Below, piece after piece: positions 34,704-45,352 of a DNA stretch of 64,000 nt. This DNA is from Flavobacterium ginsengisoli (GTDB lineage Bacteria; Bacteroidota; Bacteroidia; Flavobacteriales; Flavobacteriaceae), in contig NZ_CP121110.1 in the NCBI RefSeq assembly GCF_029625315.1, positions 5,066,501 to 5,130,500 of the forward strand. The letters are read 5' to 3'. Made by a program: the position numbers and the translations under genes. The first letter of the stretch is position 1; each line of letters begins with the position of its first letter. The notes under the pieces are model-generated. The model was not told the DNA's origin. It worked only from the letters and a program-made list of their open reading frames with translations, and ran no database searches.

Positions 34704-35459
34704 TTAAACTTTTTCCTGTTCAACGATTTCGATCTTTTTCTCTAAATCTTCGTCTTTTTTTATTCTTTCAGTTCGTACAAACTTATAACCGCTGACCATT
34801 GCCGACGTTTCACCTAGTCCTTCAAGCCAGTCATGAAAGAAGACTAAATAAATGTGAACAATAGCAAACAATATAAAAGTCCAAGTGATAAAATGATGTA
34901 TAGTTCTGACGTTCAAATCACCACCAGCAAAATTGGTTACCCAGCCAAACATTTTAGGAAAAAACCAAGTTGAGGTTGGAGCGTACATTGCAAAACCTGT
35001 AGCAATCATAATTAACGCCATAACAAACATTATTAAATAAGAGGCTGCGGCTACGCTATTGTGTCCCACGGCTCCTGATGGAGAGCCATTTGTATGTTCA
35101 TTTTGCAGGAAAATATCATATTTTATAACATGCCACATTCGTTTAAAACCTTCTTTTTTGAAAGGAAAAAACACACGCCAGCTGGCATATTTATTTCCCT
35201 TAAAAGCAAAATAAATTCTTAAAATCATTACGGCTACTAATAGATAAGCACAGGCAAAATGAATTTCTCGGACATACCCAAACCAAAACTGGTTTGTTGC
35301 TTCTCTAGTCGAAATTATACCTGGCGGATTGCCAATAATAAACCCTGTAGCCACTAGTCCTGTAATAGCCCATGCATTTACCCAATGAAAAATACGTATC
35401 GGCAGCTGCCATATGTAGGCTCTTTTATAATCGTTAGTTTTTGCTGGCATGTTTAACAA
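34704..35459 (-). CDS. hyaC: Ni/Fe-hydrogenase b-type cytochrome (HyaC)
   Basis: 251 aa, four membrane helices. It anchors the hydrogenase and passes electrons to menaquinone. Heme-ligand histidines occur in IRIFHWVNAWAITGLVATGF, REIHFACAYLL, and VRTIHHFITWTFILFAIVHI. MPAKTND (third codon) may be the true start. It follows hyaB by 8 nt. Confidence 0.94.
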   Translation of the reverse strand: MLNMPAKTNDYKRAYIWQLPIRIFHWVNAWAITGLVATGFIIGNPPGIISTREATNQFWFGYVREIHFACAYLLVAVMILRIYFAFKGNKYASWRVFFPFKKEGFKRMWHVIKYDIFLQNEHTNGSPSGAVGHNSVAAASYLIMFVMALIMIATGFAMYAPTSTWFFPKMFGWVTNFAGGDLNVRTIHHFITWTFILFAIVHIYLVFFHDWLEGLGETSAMVSGYKFVRTERIKKDEDLEKKIEIVEQEKV

Positions 35460-35466
35460 TTTTAAA

Positions 35467-37205
35467 TTATACGGTACAGATTGAGATATCGTTTACTTCT
35501 TTAATAATACTGCCGTTTTCATCATATAAGTGAACAGCGCAGGCAATGCAAGGATCAAATGAATGTATGGTTCTAATGATTTCTAATGGCAACTCTGGAT
35601 TAGAGACAGGTGTATTTAACAAACTGCTTTCATACGGCGAACGTTGTCCTTTAGGGTCTCTCGGAGAAGCATTCCAAGTCGAAGGAACTACCTGCTGATA
35701 GTTCGCAACTTTTGCATCTTTTATTACGATCCAGTGGCTTAATGCACCTCTTGGTGCCTCTACAAGACCAACCCCTTGAGCTTCTTTAGGCCAAGTTGAA
35801 GTTTCCCATTTTTCCATGTTGGCCATTTTGGTATCTCCATTTTTAATGTTTTCAATTAAACGGTCAAAGAATTCGAGATTCCAGCCAGCCACTAATTTCG
35901 ATTCCAATGCTCTTGCGAGCAGTTCTGCCTAAAGTAGAAAATAAAGCTTCTGCAGGAATTTGAAGTTTGGATAATGCGAGCATCGATAGTATCTTTGAAT
36001 TCTTCTCTTCCCGATGCATATCCTACTAACATTCTAGCTAGAGGGCCAGCTTCCATAGCATGGCCTTTCCACCTTGGTGTTTTAATAAAACTGTATTTTT
36101 CATCAACATTTAAATGCGTATAAGGAGGTTTTGGACCAGAATAATTTATTTTGGTTTCTCCGCTCCAAGGCTGTCTTCCGGTATTGCCGTCTCCTTCATA
36201 ATCATACCAAGAATTGTTTACGTATTCTTCTACAGTTTTTAAATCTCTCAGATCTAGATCGTGTACTTTTGTGAGGTCTTTATTTAGAATAACTCCCGAC
36301 GGAAATTTAAAAGTATCACTATTGGTGTTATTATACCCTTGTGTTGGAAAATCACCAAAAGTCATAAAGTTATGAAAGCCTCCAATGGCGCCCCAGTCTT
36401 TATAATAACTTGCTATGGTTAAAACATCTGGAAGGTAAACTTGTTCTACAAATCGTTTTCCTTCTTCCAGCAATTGTCTTACAAATGCCAATCTTTCAGC
36501 ATTTAAGCCACTGGCATCATCAAGATTAATAGAGCAGGCCATTCCTCCCACAAGAAAATTAGGATGCGGATTTTTGCCTCCAAAAATAGCGTGAACTTTG
36601 ACAATTTCTTTTTGCCATTCTAATGCTTCCAGATAATGTGCGGTTGCCATTAAATTGGCTTCCGGAGGCAATTTCATTTGCGGATGTCCCCAGTATCCAT
36701 TTGCGAAAATTCCTAATTGACCGCTGGCTACAAATTTTTTTAATCTTTTCTGCAAATCAGAAAAATAACCAGGTGAACTTTTGGGCCAATTGGATATGGA
36801 TTGAGCCAATTGAGATGTTTTTACAGGATCGGCGTTTAGTCCGCTTAGTACATCAACCCAATCAAAAGCATGCAGATGGTAAAAATGCACTACGTGATCA
36901 TGAAGGTATAATGAGCCTAACATGATATTTCTAACAATTTCTGCATTGGGCGGAATAACAATTCCAAGCGCATCTTCCACAGATCGTACAGATGCCGTTG
37001 CATGTGTTGATGTACATACGCCGCAGGTTCTTTGCACAAAGGCCCAAACATCTTTTGGGTTTCTGTCTTTTACAATATTTTCTAAACCTCTAACCATTGT
37101 AGAAGATAGGAAAGCTTCTTGTATTGTGCCGTCTGAGATTTCTACTTCGGCTCTAAGATGCCCCTCAATTCTGGTAATTGGATCTACTACTATTCGCTCT
37201 GCCAT
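35467..37205 (-). CDS. hyaB: [NiFe]-hydrogenase large subunit (two frameshifts)
   Basis: 579 aa after correction. Carries the NiFe(CN)2CO site; H2 oxidation at the periplasmic face. N-terminal ligand motif RTCGVCTSTHA and C-terminal SFDPCIACAVH, after which HyaD cleaves. The open frame breaks twice within 70 nt, at GCGAGC 35976-35981 and 35915-35920. Removing one base at each restores DAALSKLQIPAEALFSTLGR then TAARALESKLVAGWNLEFFD, the conserved sequence. The gene is therefore intact in reality. Confidence 0.95.
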
Positions 37206-37222
37206 GTTTTATTTTTATTAGA

Positions 37223-38350
37223 TTATAAATCCTCTAAGTGTTTTTCGTTTTCAGTTCCTTGATTAATTCTCTGATTAAGCTCTTTTCTTTTCGATACATT
37301 CGAAAGGATAGCATGAACTCCAATTCCTGCGGCTACGCCTCCAAGAGCAATTTTTCCCAGAGTATCTGCATTAGCTTCAATATTGCCAGGGCTTACAGCT
37401 GCATCTCTGGAATAAAAACTTCCTGCATCCCAAAAATCTTTAGCACTGCAACCAATGCAGCCGTGACCAGATTGTATAGGATAACTAACACCGCCATTCC
37501 ATTTCATATTGCCGCAAGCATTATAAGTGCTTGGCCCTTTGCGACCTACTTTGTATAAGCAATAACCTTTCTTCGCATTTTCATCATCAAAATTTTCTGC
37601 AAATAATCCCGCATCAAAGTAAGGTCTGCGGTAACAGCTGTCATGAACTCTTTTTGAATAAAAAGCTTTTGGACGTCCAGAACTGTCTAATTCAGGCAGT
37701 TTTCCAAATGCTACCACATGCACAATAATTCCGGCCATTACTTCGCCTATAGGAGGACAGCCAGGAACATTTATAATAGGTTTGTCTGTTATGATTTTAT
37801 GAATTGGCACAGCTCCGGTAGGGTTTGGTTTTGCGGCTTGTACGCAACCAGATGTAGCACAGCTTCCCCAAGCAATAATAGCTTTTGCTCCTGCTGCAGA
37901 TTCTTTAAGAATATCTACAGCACTTCGGCCGCCAATACAGCAATAGTTTCCATCAGCTCCCATCGGAATAGAACCTTCAACGCAAAGGATGTATTCTCCT
38001 TTATATTTTTCCATAGTAGCTTTTTTAGCCGCTTCAGCCTGATGACCAGATGCGGCCATTAATGTCAAAGTATAGTCTAAAGAAATTTTGTCTAGGATAA
38101 TATCTGCAACAATAGGATGGTCAGAACGAATGAAGGATTCACTGCAGCAGGTACATTCCTGAAAATGCTCCCAAATTACAGGCAAACGCGGAGTAGTTTC
38201 TAGCGCTTTGGCTATCTGGCCAATTGCCGAACTTTGAACGCCCATGTAGGCTCCAATATAAGCTACAAACTTTAAGAAATCCCTTCTGTTGTAACCTTGT
38301 CTTTCAATACTATTGTAATAGGTTTCGTTTTCTTTGTTTTTTTCCTCCAT
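37223..38350 (-). CDS. hyaA: [NiFe]-hydrogenase small subunit, oxygen-tolerant type, Tat-exported
   Basis: 375 aa. Electron-transfer subunit with three Fe-S clusters. Twin-arginine signal YNRRDFLKFVAYIGAYMG near residue 20. The proximal-cluster motif is FQECTCCSESFIR, with the extra Cys of the 4Fe-3S cluster found in oxygen-tolerant group 1d enzymes (standard enzymes have ECTGC). A further Cys lies in GNYCCIGGR. Medial/distal cluster residues: HDSCYRRPYFDAG, YNACGNMKWNGG, GCIGCSAKDFWD. A C-terminal membrane anchor (ALGGVAAGIGVHAILSNVSK) ends the protein. First gene of the minus-strand operon, divergent from hypA. Confidence 0.96.
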   Translation of the reverse strand: MEEKNKENETYYNSIERQGYNRRDFLKFVAYIGAYMGVQSSAIGQIAKALETTPRLPVIWEHFQECTCCSESFIRSDHPIVADIILDKISLDYTLTLMAASGHQAEAAKKATMEKYKGEYILCVEGSIPMGADGNYCCIGGRSAVDILKESAAGAKAIIAWGSCATSGCVQAAKPNPTGAVPIHKIITDKPIINVPGCPPIGEVMAGIIVHVVAFGKLPELDSSGRPKAFYSKRVHDSCYRRPYFDAGLFAENFDDENAKKGYCLYKVGRKGPSTYNACGNMKWNGGVSYPIQSGHGCIGCSAKDFWDAGSFYSRDAAVSPGNIEANADTLGKIALGGVAAGIGVHAILSNVSKRKELNQRINQGTENEKHLEDL

Positions 38351-38512
38351 CCGTTATGTTTTAAATTATAGATAAAAAGACTTTTTGTGTGTTTAAAAGG
38401 ATTTTAAAATTATCTAAATATTGTTGCTATGAATGTGATAAATATCAGTTTTTGGGATTTCTTTTGTTGATACCTTGCGAAATTGAAATATATTTTAAAG
38501 AACAGATAAGTT
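38351..38512. promoter_or_regulatory. Divergent promoter region between hyaA and hypA
   Basis: 162 nt, AT-rich, must carry promoters for both hydrogenase operons. On the plus strand TACCTTGC (38471-38478) is close to TAnnTTTG. A TGTGATAAATATCA-like sequence sits near 38436-38449 but is not a convincing Crp/Fnr site. Confidence 0.4.
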
Positions 38513-38854
38513 ATGCATGAACTTTCTATAGTTACTTCAATCGTAAAAATTGCTAAACAAGAGGTAGATAAAATAGGAGGAAACAAAGCCTTAGAGATTT
38601 ACTTGCAAATAGGAAAATTATCTGGCATTGAAATGAGTTCTTTTCATTTTATCTGGCCGCAATGCATAAACGGAACCGTTTTAAGAGATGCAAAATTGTT
38701 TATAGAAGAACCTGAAGGAAGAGCAAAATGCGCTGAATGTGAAACGAAATTCCAAATCGAAAAAAGTTTTGACAGTTGTCCAAATTGTAACAGTCCTTTT
38801 AAAGAAATCATAACAGGAAAAGAGTTGAAAATAAAGAAAATAATCATTAAATAA
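38513..38854 (+). CDS. hypA: Hydrogenase nickel incorporation protein HypA
   Basis: 113 aa. Nickel metallochaperone. N-terminal MHELSIV with the Ni-binding His2, and a zinc site CAEC..CPNC (residues about 73-93). It starts the plus-strand hypABCE operon; hypB follows after 8 nt. Confidence 0.96.
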   Translation: MHELSIVTSIVKIAKQEVDKIGGNKALEIYLQIGKLSGIEMSSFHFIWPQCINGTVLRDAKLFIEEPEGRAKCAECETKFQIEKSFDSCPNCNSPFKEIITGKELKIKKIIIK

Positions 38855-38862
38855 ATTTAATT

Positions 38863-39726
38863 ATGTGTACCACTTGCGGTTGCAGTTCTGATGAAAACGA
38901 AATTAGGTTTACTAAAATAGGAGATAAAAATTCCTACTCTCATTATCATTCTGGACATTTTCATCGCCATCATCACGAAGATCATCATCATGAACACCAT
39001 TCTGATCATGACCATGACCATGACAATCATGACCATCAGCATGACCATAATTATGGGAATTCGCATTCTCATGAAGTTAATATAGTACAGTTGGAGAAAG
39101 ATATTTTATTTAAAAATCAGCTTACTGCCGAAAGAAACAGAGGCTTTTTTGAAGCATTGAATATTTTCTCTATAAATCTAGTTAGTTCTCCGGGTTCTGG
39201 GAAAACATCTTTATTAGAAAGAACAATTTCAGATTTGAAAAACAAAATGGCTTTTTCTGTAATCGAGGGGGATCAGCAGACAACAAATGATGCAGATAGA
39301 ATTCATAAATTGAATGTTCCTGTATTGCAAATTAATACAGGAAAAGGCTGTCATCTGGATAGCGAAATGATAGCAAAAGCCGTTAAAGAGCTAAAACCTG
39401 TTTCAGATTCTGTATTAATGATTGAAAATGTTGGGAATTTAGTTTGTCCTGCAATGTTTGATCTTGGCGAATTAAAACGTATTGTCATTATATCGGTTAC
39501 CGAAGGAGAAGATAAGCCACTAAAATATCCTGACATGTTTTCGGGATCGCAAATTTGTATTATTAATAAGATTGATTTACTGCCTTATCTGAAATTCGAT
39601 TTAGAAAAATTAAAAGAATATGCGAAAAAAGTCAATCCGAACTTAATCTTTTTTGAAGTTTCAGCAACGTCAGGAGAAGGATTGTCGGCTTGGTACGATT
39701 TTTTGTCTCAATCTATAAAACAATAG
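38863..39726 (+). CDS. hypB: Hydrogenase nickel GTPase HypB with His-rich N-terminus
   Basis: 287 aa. SIMIBI GTPase that drives Ni insertion. N-terminal CTTCGC high-affinity metal motif, then a stretch at residues about 26-70 that is over half His (HYHSGHFHRHHHEDHHHEHH), a nickel store. P-loop VSSPGSGKTSLLE, EGDQQTTNDADR, and KGCHLDSEMI (metal Cys-His), INKIDLLPYL. Expected features all present. Confidence 0.97.
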   Translation: MCTTCGCSSDENEIRFTKIGDKNSYSHYHSGHFHRHHHEDHHHEHHSDHDHDHDNHDHQHDHNYGNSHSHEVNIVQLEKDILFKNQLTAERNRGFFEALNIFSINLVSSPGSGKTSLLERTISDLKNKMAFSVIEGDQQTTNDADRIHKLNVPVLQINTGKGCHLDSEMIAKAVKELKPVSDSVLMIENVGNLVCPAMFDLGELKRIVIISVTEGEDKPLKYPDMFSGSQICIINKIDLLPYLKFDLEKLKEYAKKVNPNLIFFEVSATSGEGLSAWYDFLSQSIKQ

Positions 39727-39729
39727 TAT

Positions 39730-39971
39730 ATGTGTTTAGCAGTTCCGGCCGTTTAGAAAAAGTTACAGTAGAACTTGACGAAACTTTTAGAATAGGAAAA
39801 GTATCATTTGAGGGTATTATTAAAGAAGTAAATTTAGCTCTCGTTCCAGAGGCTAAAATTGGAGATTATTTGTTAGTTCATGTGGGCGCTGCCATTGGAA
39901 TTATTGACGAAGATGAGGCTAAACGAACAATGGAGGTTCTTAAGGAAATGGGTGAAGATTTAATTGAGTGA
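39730..39971 (+). CDS. hypC: Hydrogenase assembly chaperone HypC (one frameshift)
   Basis: 80 aa after correction. True start is ATG 39730, giving MCLAVPGRLEKVTVELDETF with the essential Cys2. The sequence reads CCGGCC where CCGGGCC is needed, so one G is missing near 39748. The rest (LVPEAKIGDYLLVHVGAAIG) is canonical. It starts 3 nt after hypB and overlaps the region of the hypE start. Confidence 0.93.
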
Positions 39972-39972
39972 A

Positions 39973-40983
39973 ATGGAAAAAAATAGTGAAGTAATTCATT
40001 TGCATCATGGCAGTGGTGGTGAACATATGACAAAATTGCTGAATGAAGTGATTTTTAAAATTTTAAAGAATGATGTTTTAGAAGTTCGCCATGATGGTGC
40101 ATTTTTAGACGTACAAGGCAGTTTAGCATTTTCTACAGACAGCTATGTCATTTCGCCTATATTTTTTAAAGGTGGTAATATTGGCGAGTTAGCTGTAAAT
40201 GGTACTGTAAATGATCTTGCGATGTGTGGTGCAGTTCCTAAATATCTTTCACTTGCTTTAATTATAGAAGAAGGTTTCGGTTTGGAAGAATTTATTCAAA
40301 TCATTAAATCAGTAAAAAAAGCTGCTGATAAGGCAAATGTCAAAATCGTTACTGGAGACACAAAAGTTGTAGAAAGAGGAAAAGGAGATAAAATTTATAT
40401 CAATACTTCTGGAATTGGAGTTATTCATGAAAAAGCGAATATTAAAGCTCAAAATATTAAGGAGAATGATGTTATAATCATAAATGGAGCAATAGCTTCG
40501 CACGGAATGGCAATTATGTCAGAACGTGAAGGATTAGAATTCGACAGCGATATTTTAAGCGATACAACAAATTTAAACCATACAGTTGTAGATTTAATAA
40601 CACAATTTGGAGATAAAATTCATTTTTTAAGAGATGCTACTCGTGGCGGATTGGCTTCAGTTTTACATGAAATATCGGCAGAAATTAATTTAGGAATTTC
40701 ACTTTTAGAAGAGAATATAAAAGTAGAAAATCAGGTAAAAAGCGCTTGTGAATTATTAGGATTAGATCCGCTTTATGTTGCCAATGAAGGGATTTTTGTT
40801 TGCGTTGCTGCGCCAGAAATTAAAGATGAGGTATTGAGAATTTTGCAAAAAGCAAATCCAAAAGCATCAGAAATTGGTTTTGTCACTGCTGAACATCCTT
40901 CAAAAATAATTATTGAAAGTGCTTTTGGAGGCAAAAGAGTGGTAAACCCTTTAGTGGGAGAACAGTTGCCACGAATTTGTTAA
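39973..40983 (+). CDS. hypE: Hydrogenase maturation factor HypE
   Basis: 336 aa from ATG 39973; TTG 39964 is an alternative. It dehydrates the thiocarbamoylated C-terminal Cys to thiocyanate. N-terminal HHGSGGEHMTKLL, DSYVISPIFFKGGNIGELAV, TGDTKVV, RDATRGGLASVLHEI, and the required C-terminal Cys in LPRIC. Last gene of the plus-strand operon. Confidence 0.96.
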   Translation: MEKNSEVIHLHHGSGGEHMTKLLNEVIFKILKNDVLEVRHDGAFLDVQGSLAFSTDSYVISPIFFKGGNIGELAVNGTVNDLAMCGAVPKYLSLALIIEEGFGLEEFIQIIKSVKKAADKANVKIVTGDTKVVERGKGDKIYINTSGIGVIHEKANIKAQNIKENDVIIINGAIASHGMAIMSEREGLEFDSDILSDTTNLNHTVVDLITQFGDKIHFLRDATRGGLASVLHEISAEINLGISLLEENIKVENQVKSACELLGLDPLYVANEGIFVCVAAPEIKDEVLRILQKANPKASEIGFVTAEHPSKIIIESAFGGKRVVNPLVGEQLPRIC

Positions 40984-41045
40984 TTTTTTTTGCCACGACC
41001 TGAGCGATAGTGAATAGACGAAGCAATTACACAAGTTATTTTTTA

Positions 41046-41120
41046 TAGCCACAGATTAAAAGGATTATGATGATTTCTTTTATTAGAAAAAAATCTGTGT
41101 TAATCTGTGTAATCTGTGGC
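41046..41120. repeat. Intergenic inverted repeat (GCCACAGATTA type)
   Basis: GCCACAGATTAAAAGGATTA at the left and TAATCTGTGTAATCTGTGGC at the right form a hairpin. The same arms occur at 46880-47025. Non-coding. Confidence 0.7.
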
Positions 41121-41121
41121 A

Positions 41122-41156
41122 AAAAAAAACGCCCGAATTATCGGGCGCTTTTAGTA
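41122..41156. terminator. Bidirectional terminator between hypE and purL
   Basis: AAAACGCCCGA-ATTA-TCGGGCGCTTTT, with A-run before and T-run after, between convergent genes. Confidence 0.85.
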
Positions 41157-41167
41157 AAAATATATTT

Positions 41168-44100
41168 TTAGTTTTTCTCAATCCATTTTCTGGCGTTAAC
41201 AAAAGCTTCGTGCCAAGGAGAAACCTCGTCATTTCTGTCTTTTGGATAATGTGCCCAGTTCCATTGGAAAGTCGAACGCTCAATATGAGGCATCATTACT
41301 AAATGTCTTCCTGTTTTATCGCACATCATAGCCGTGTTGTAATCAGAACCGTTAGGGTTTGCAGGATAACCTTCGTAAGCATATTTAGAAACAATGTTGT
41401 ATTGATCTTCTGCATAAGGTAATTTAAATTTACCTTCTCCATGAGAAACCCAAACTCCTAAAGTGCTTCCCGCTAATGTAGACAACATAACAGAGTTGTT
41501 TTCTTGAACTTTTACAGATGTAAAGATACTTTCGTGTTTCTGGCTTTCGTTATGGTGCATTTTTCCGTGAACTTCATGCTCTGGATTAATTACTTCTAAT
41601 TCCATAAACAATTGGCAACCGTTACAGATTCCGACAGATAAAGTATCTTCTCTTTTGAAGAAATTATCTAAAGCTGTTTTTGCTTTTTCGTTGTATAAGA
41701 ACGCTCCGGCCCAACCTTTAGCAGAACCTAAAACGTCAGAATTAGAGAATCCTCCAACTGCTCCAATAAACTGAATATCTTCAAGCGTTTCACGACCAGA
41801 GATTAAGTCTGTCATGTGAACGTCTTTTACATCAAAACCTGCCAAGTACATCGCGTTTGCCATTTCACGCTCAGAATTACTTCCTTTCTCACGAATAATA
41901 GCCGCTTTTGGTCTTGGTTTAGAATTGTCGATTTCTGGTTTTTTTCCTGTGAAATGTGCAGGGAAAGTATAATTTAAAACCTGATTTTTATAGTTTTCGA
42001 AACGTGCCTGAGCTCTTCCGTTTTTAGATTGTTTTTGATCTAATAAATAAGAAGTTTCGAACCAAACGTCTCTATAAGTTGGAATGTCTAATTTATAATC
42101 TGCAATTTCTAAAGTTGCTGTAGAAGTTACAGAACCAATTTTGAAGAATTCAATATTATTAGCTTTCAATTTAGCTTCAACAGCAGAATCTGATTTAGCT
42201 TGGAATACAATTCCGATGTTTTCTGCGAAAAGGATTTTCAACAAGTCTTTTTCCGCGAAAGCGCTGAAATCAATTTTTGCTCCCAAATTCACATCAGCAA
42301 AACACAATTCTAATAAAGTAGTAATTAAACCACCGCTTCCAATATCGTGACCTGCTAAAATTTGGTTTTCTCCAATTAAATCTTGGATTGTATTAAATGC
42401 ATTTTTGAAGAAAGAAGCATCTTTAATGGTAGAAGTTTCGTTTCCGATTGTGTTTCTGATTTGTGCAAAAGATGAACCTCCAAGTTTGAAATCATCTTGA
42501 GATAAATTAATATAATAGATAGAATCTCCGTTTTTCTGTAAAACAGGTTCTACTACTTTTTTAATATCTGTACAGTTTCCAGCGACTGAAATAATAACCG
42601 TTCCGGCGCAATTACTTCATCGTTTGGATATTTTTGTTTCATTGAAAGTGAATCTTTTCCTGTCGGAATATTGATTCCCAATTCAATTGCAAAATCTGAA
42701 CAACCTTGTACAGCATCATATAAACGAGCGTCTTCGCCTTCGTTTTTACAAGCCCACATCCAGTTTGCAGATAATGAAACTCCTTTTAAACCATTGATTA
42801 TTGGAGCCCAAACTAAGTTTGATAACGATTCTGCAATAGCATTTCTAGATCCAGCAACAGGATCAATCAAAGCAGCGATAGGAGCGTGCCCAATAGAAGT
42901 TGCAATACCTTCTTTACCTAAATAATCTAGAGCCATAACTCCAACATTATTTAAAGGCAATTGTAACGGACCTGCATTTTGCTGTTTTGCCACTTTTCCT
43001 CCAACGCAACGGTCTACTTTATTAGTTAACCAGTCTTTTGAAGCAACTGCTTCTAAACGTAAAACGTCTTTTAAATAACTTTCGAAGTCATTTGCTGAAT
43101 AAGCTACATCAGCATATTTTCTATCGATAGTTTTGTCTGTCATAACCGTTTTTGGAGAACTTCCGAAGAAATCTTCTAAAGCATAATCCATCGGTTTTGA
43201 ACCATTTGATTTTGATTCGAATGTAAAACGGTGATCTCCCGTTACATCCCCAACCTGATACATTGGCGAACGCTCTCTGTCGGCAATTCTTTGCAACGTA
43301 TCAATATCTTTTTGACCGATAACCAATCCCATTCTTTCCTGAGATTCGTTACCGATAATTTCTTTTGCAGAAAGAGTAGGATCTCCAACAGGCAATTTAT
43401 CTAAATCGATCAAACCTCCAGTTTCTTCAACCAATTCAGAAAGACAGTTTAAGTGTCCACCAGCTCCGTGATCGTGAATAGAAACAATTGGGTTATTGTC
43501 ACTTTCTACTAAACCACGAATTGCATTTGCAAGCACGTTTTTGCATTTCTGGATTTGAACGCTGAATTGCATTCAACTCAATTCCTGAACCGAAAGCTCC
43601 TGTATCTGCAGAAGAAACTGCAGCACCACCCATTCCAATTCTATAATTTTCACCTCCAAGAATTACGATTTTATCGCCTTCTTGTGGTTTCTTTTTAATT
43701 GATTGATCTAGTTTTCCGTATCCAATTCCACCCGCTTGCATGATTACTTTATCGTAACCAATTTTTCTGTTTTCTTCTTCGTGTTCGAAAGTTAAAACAG
43801 AACCTGTAATTAACGGCTGACCAAATTTATTTCCGAAATCAGAAGCTCCGTTTGAAGCTTTGATCAAAATATCCATTGGCGTTTGGTACAACCATTTTCT
43901 TTCTTCAACTGCATTTTCCCATTTTCTATCTTCTTTCAAACGAGAATATGAAGTCATATAAACCGCAGTTCCAGCTAATGGCAAAGATCCTTGTCCTCCA
44001 GCTAAACGGTCACGAATTTCTCCTCCAGATCCTGTCGCTGCTCCGTTGAAAGGCTCAACTGTTGTTGGGAAATTGTGTGTTTCGGCTTTTAATGAGATAA

Positions 44101-44821
44101 CCGAATCGAATTCTTTTATTTCGTAAAAATCAGGTTTGTCTGCCGATTTTGGAGCAAATTCTTGCACTTTTGGTCCTTTTACAAAAGCAACATTGTCTTT
44201 GTAAGCAGACACAATATCGTTAGGATTTTCCTGAGATGTTTTTTTGATTAATTTGAAAAGAGAAGTTTCTTTTTCTTCACCGTCAATTACAAAAGTTCCG
44301 TTGAAGATTTTGTGACGGCAGTGTTCTGAATTCGCTTGAGAAAAAGCAAAAATTTCAGAATCAGTTAATTTTCTTCCTAGTTTAGTCGAAAGATTATTTA
44401 AATAATCAACTTCTTCTTCGCTTAAAGCTAAACCTTCAACTTTGTTATAAGTCGCAATATCATCAATTTCCAGAATTGGTTCCGGTTGAATGTTGATAGT
44501 GAAGATTTCTTGATCTAATTCGTTGAATTTTTGAGAAAGCATTGGATCAAAATCAGTAAAATCTTCCGTTGCAGGATGAAATTCTTCAATTCTGATAATG
44601 CCAGAAATCCCCATGTTTTGAGTAATTTCTACAGCATTTGTACTCCAAGGTGTGATCATAGTGGCGCGTGGACCAACAAAAAATCCTGTCAATGCAGATT
44701 TTTCGATCTTGTTTGCGTCGGCAAAAAGCCAGTTTAATTTTGAAATGTCTTGAGCTGAAATTTCGTTTTGCGTTTGTACGGCAAAAACAGTTTTGCTTTG
44801 GTTTTCAAAGAAATGGATCAT
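41168..44821 (-). CDS. purL: Phosphoribosylformylglycinamidine synthase PurL, single-chain form (two frameshifts)
   Basis: 1218 aa after correction, the large single-chain form. Fourth step of purine synthesis. N-terminal substrate part, ATP-binding AIR-synthase-like domains (HNFPTTVEPFNGAATGSGGE, HDHGAGGHLNCLSELVEETG, VGDVTGDHRF), and a C-terminal glutaminase domain (AIIREKGSNSEREMANAMYL, SVGICNGCQLFMEL with the catalytic Cys). Breaks: GCAAGC 43529-43534 (one extra base; real RAANAIRG), and GCGCCGGAACG near 42612 (one G missing; real APGTVIISVAGNCTD). They cancel, so length is in frame. An essential-pathway gene, so errors are likely technical. Confidence 0.96.
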
Positions 44822-45195
44822 TTGTGTAGTTTGTTGTATTGAGTCGCAAATTTAATGTAAATAAATAGTAAGCGCAAATTTGGAAACGATCTCTTTTCAA
44901 AAAAAATGAAATTGCTTTTTTCTTGCATTTTTTCTACCAAAAAGACGCAAAATCAAGAGGTTTAGGTATTTGGTGAAATTTAATGATTTAGTAAAATTTC
45001 TTTTTTGATATGTTCTGTAATATTAAACTTTTAGAAGAAAAAAATCAAAATTTAAAGTTCATAAGTTTAATGTCTTTAAATGAATGGATTTGCAAAAATT
45101 ACGAAATCTGGAAATGAAGAAAAAGTATAAATTTTGAAAAAATGATTTTAATTAAAAGTTAATTGTGGTAATTTTCTTAGCTTTAAGTGTGTTTT
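44822..45195. other. AT-rich gap without recognisable genes
   Basis: Upstream of purL. Only very AT-rich sequence with poly-A/T runs; no ORF with coding character, no tRNA arms. The purL promoter should be in its first 100 nt, but no exact TAnnTTTG is obvious. Confidence 0.5.
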
Positions 45196-45293
45196 GTCAT
45201 TTCGACGGAGGAGAAATCTTCACAAGAAGCTCGACAAAGATTGGATTCTCTTCGCGGAGTTACTCGCGAAGATTTCTCCTCCGTCGAAATGAC
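45196..45293. repeat. REP-like dispersed palindrome, copy 3
   Basis: GTCATTTCGACGGAGGAGAA to TTTCTCCTCCGTCGAAATGAC. Same element as 4812 and 9673, followed here by GCGCCTTAGCGCCTTCGTGG, a further common intergenic motif. Confidence 0.8.
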
Positions 45294-45352
45294 AAACTGC
45301 ATGGATGCTTTATAAAAATACTTTGCGCCTTAGCGCCTTCGTGGCAAAACCA

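Noticed and set aside
31861..44821. Calling hypF, hyaB, hypC and purL pseudogenes
   Set aside because: Frames continue perfectly after single-base corrections at recurrent error motifs, and the corrected proteins are fully conserved.
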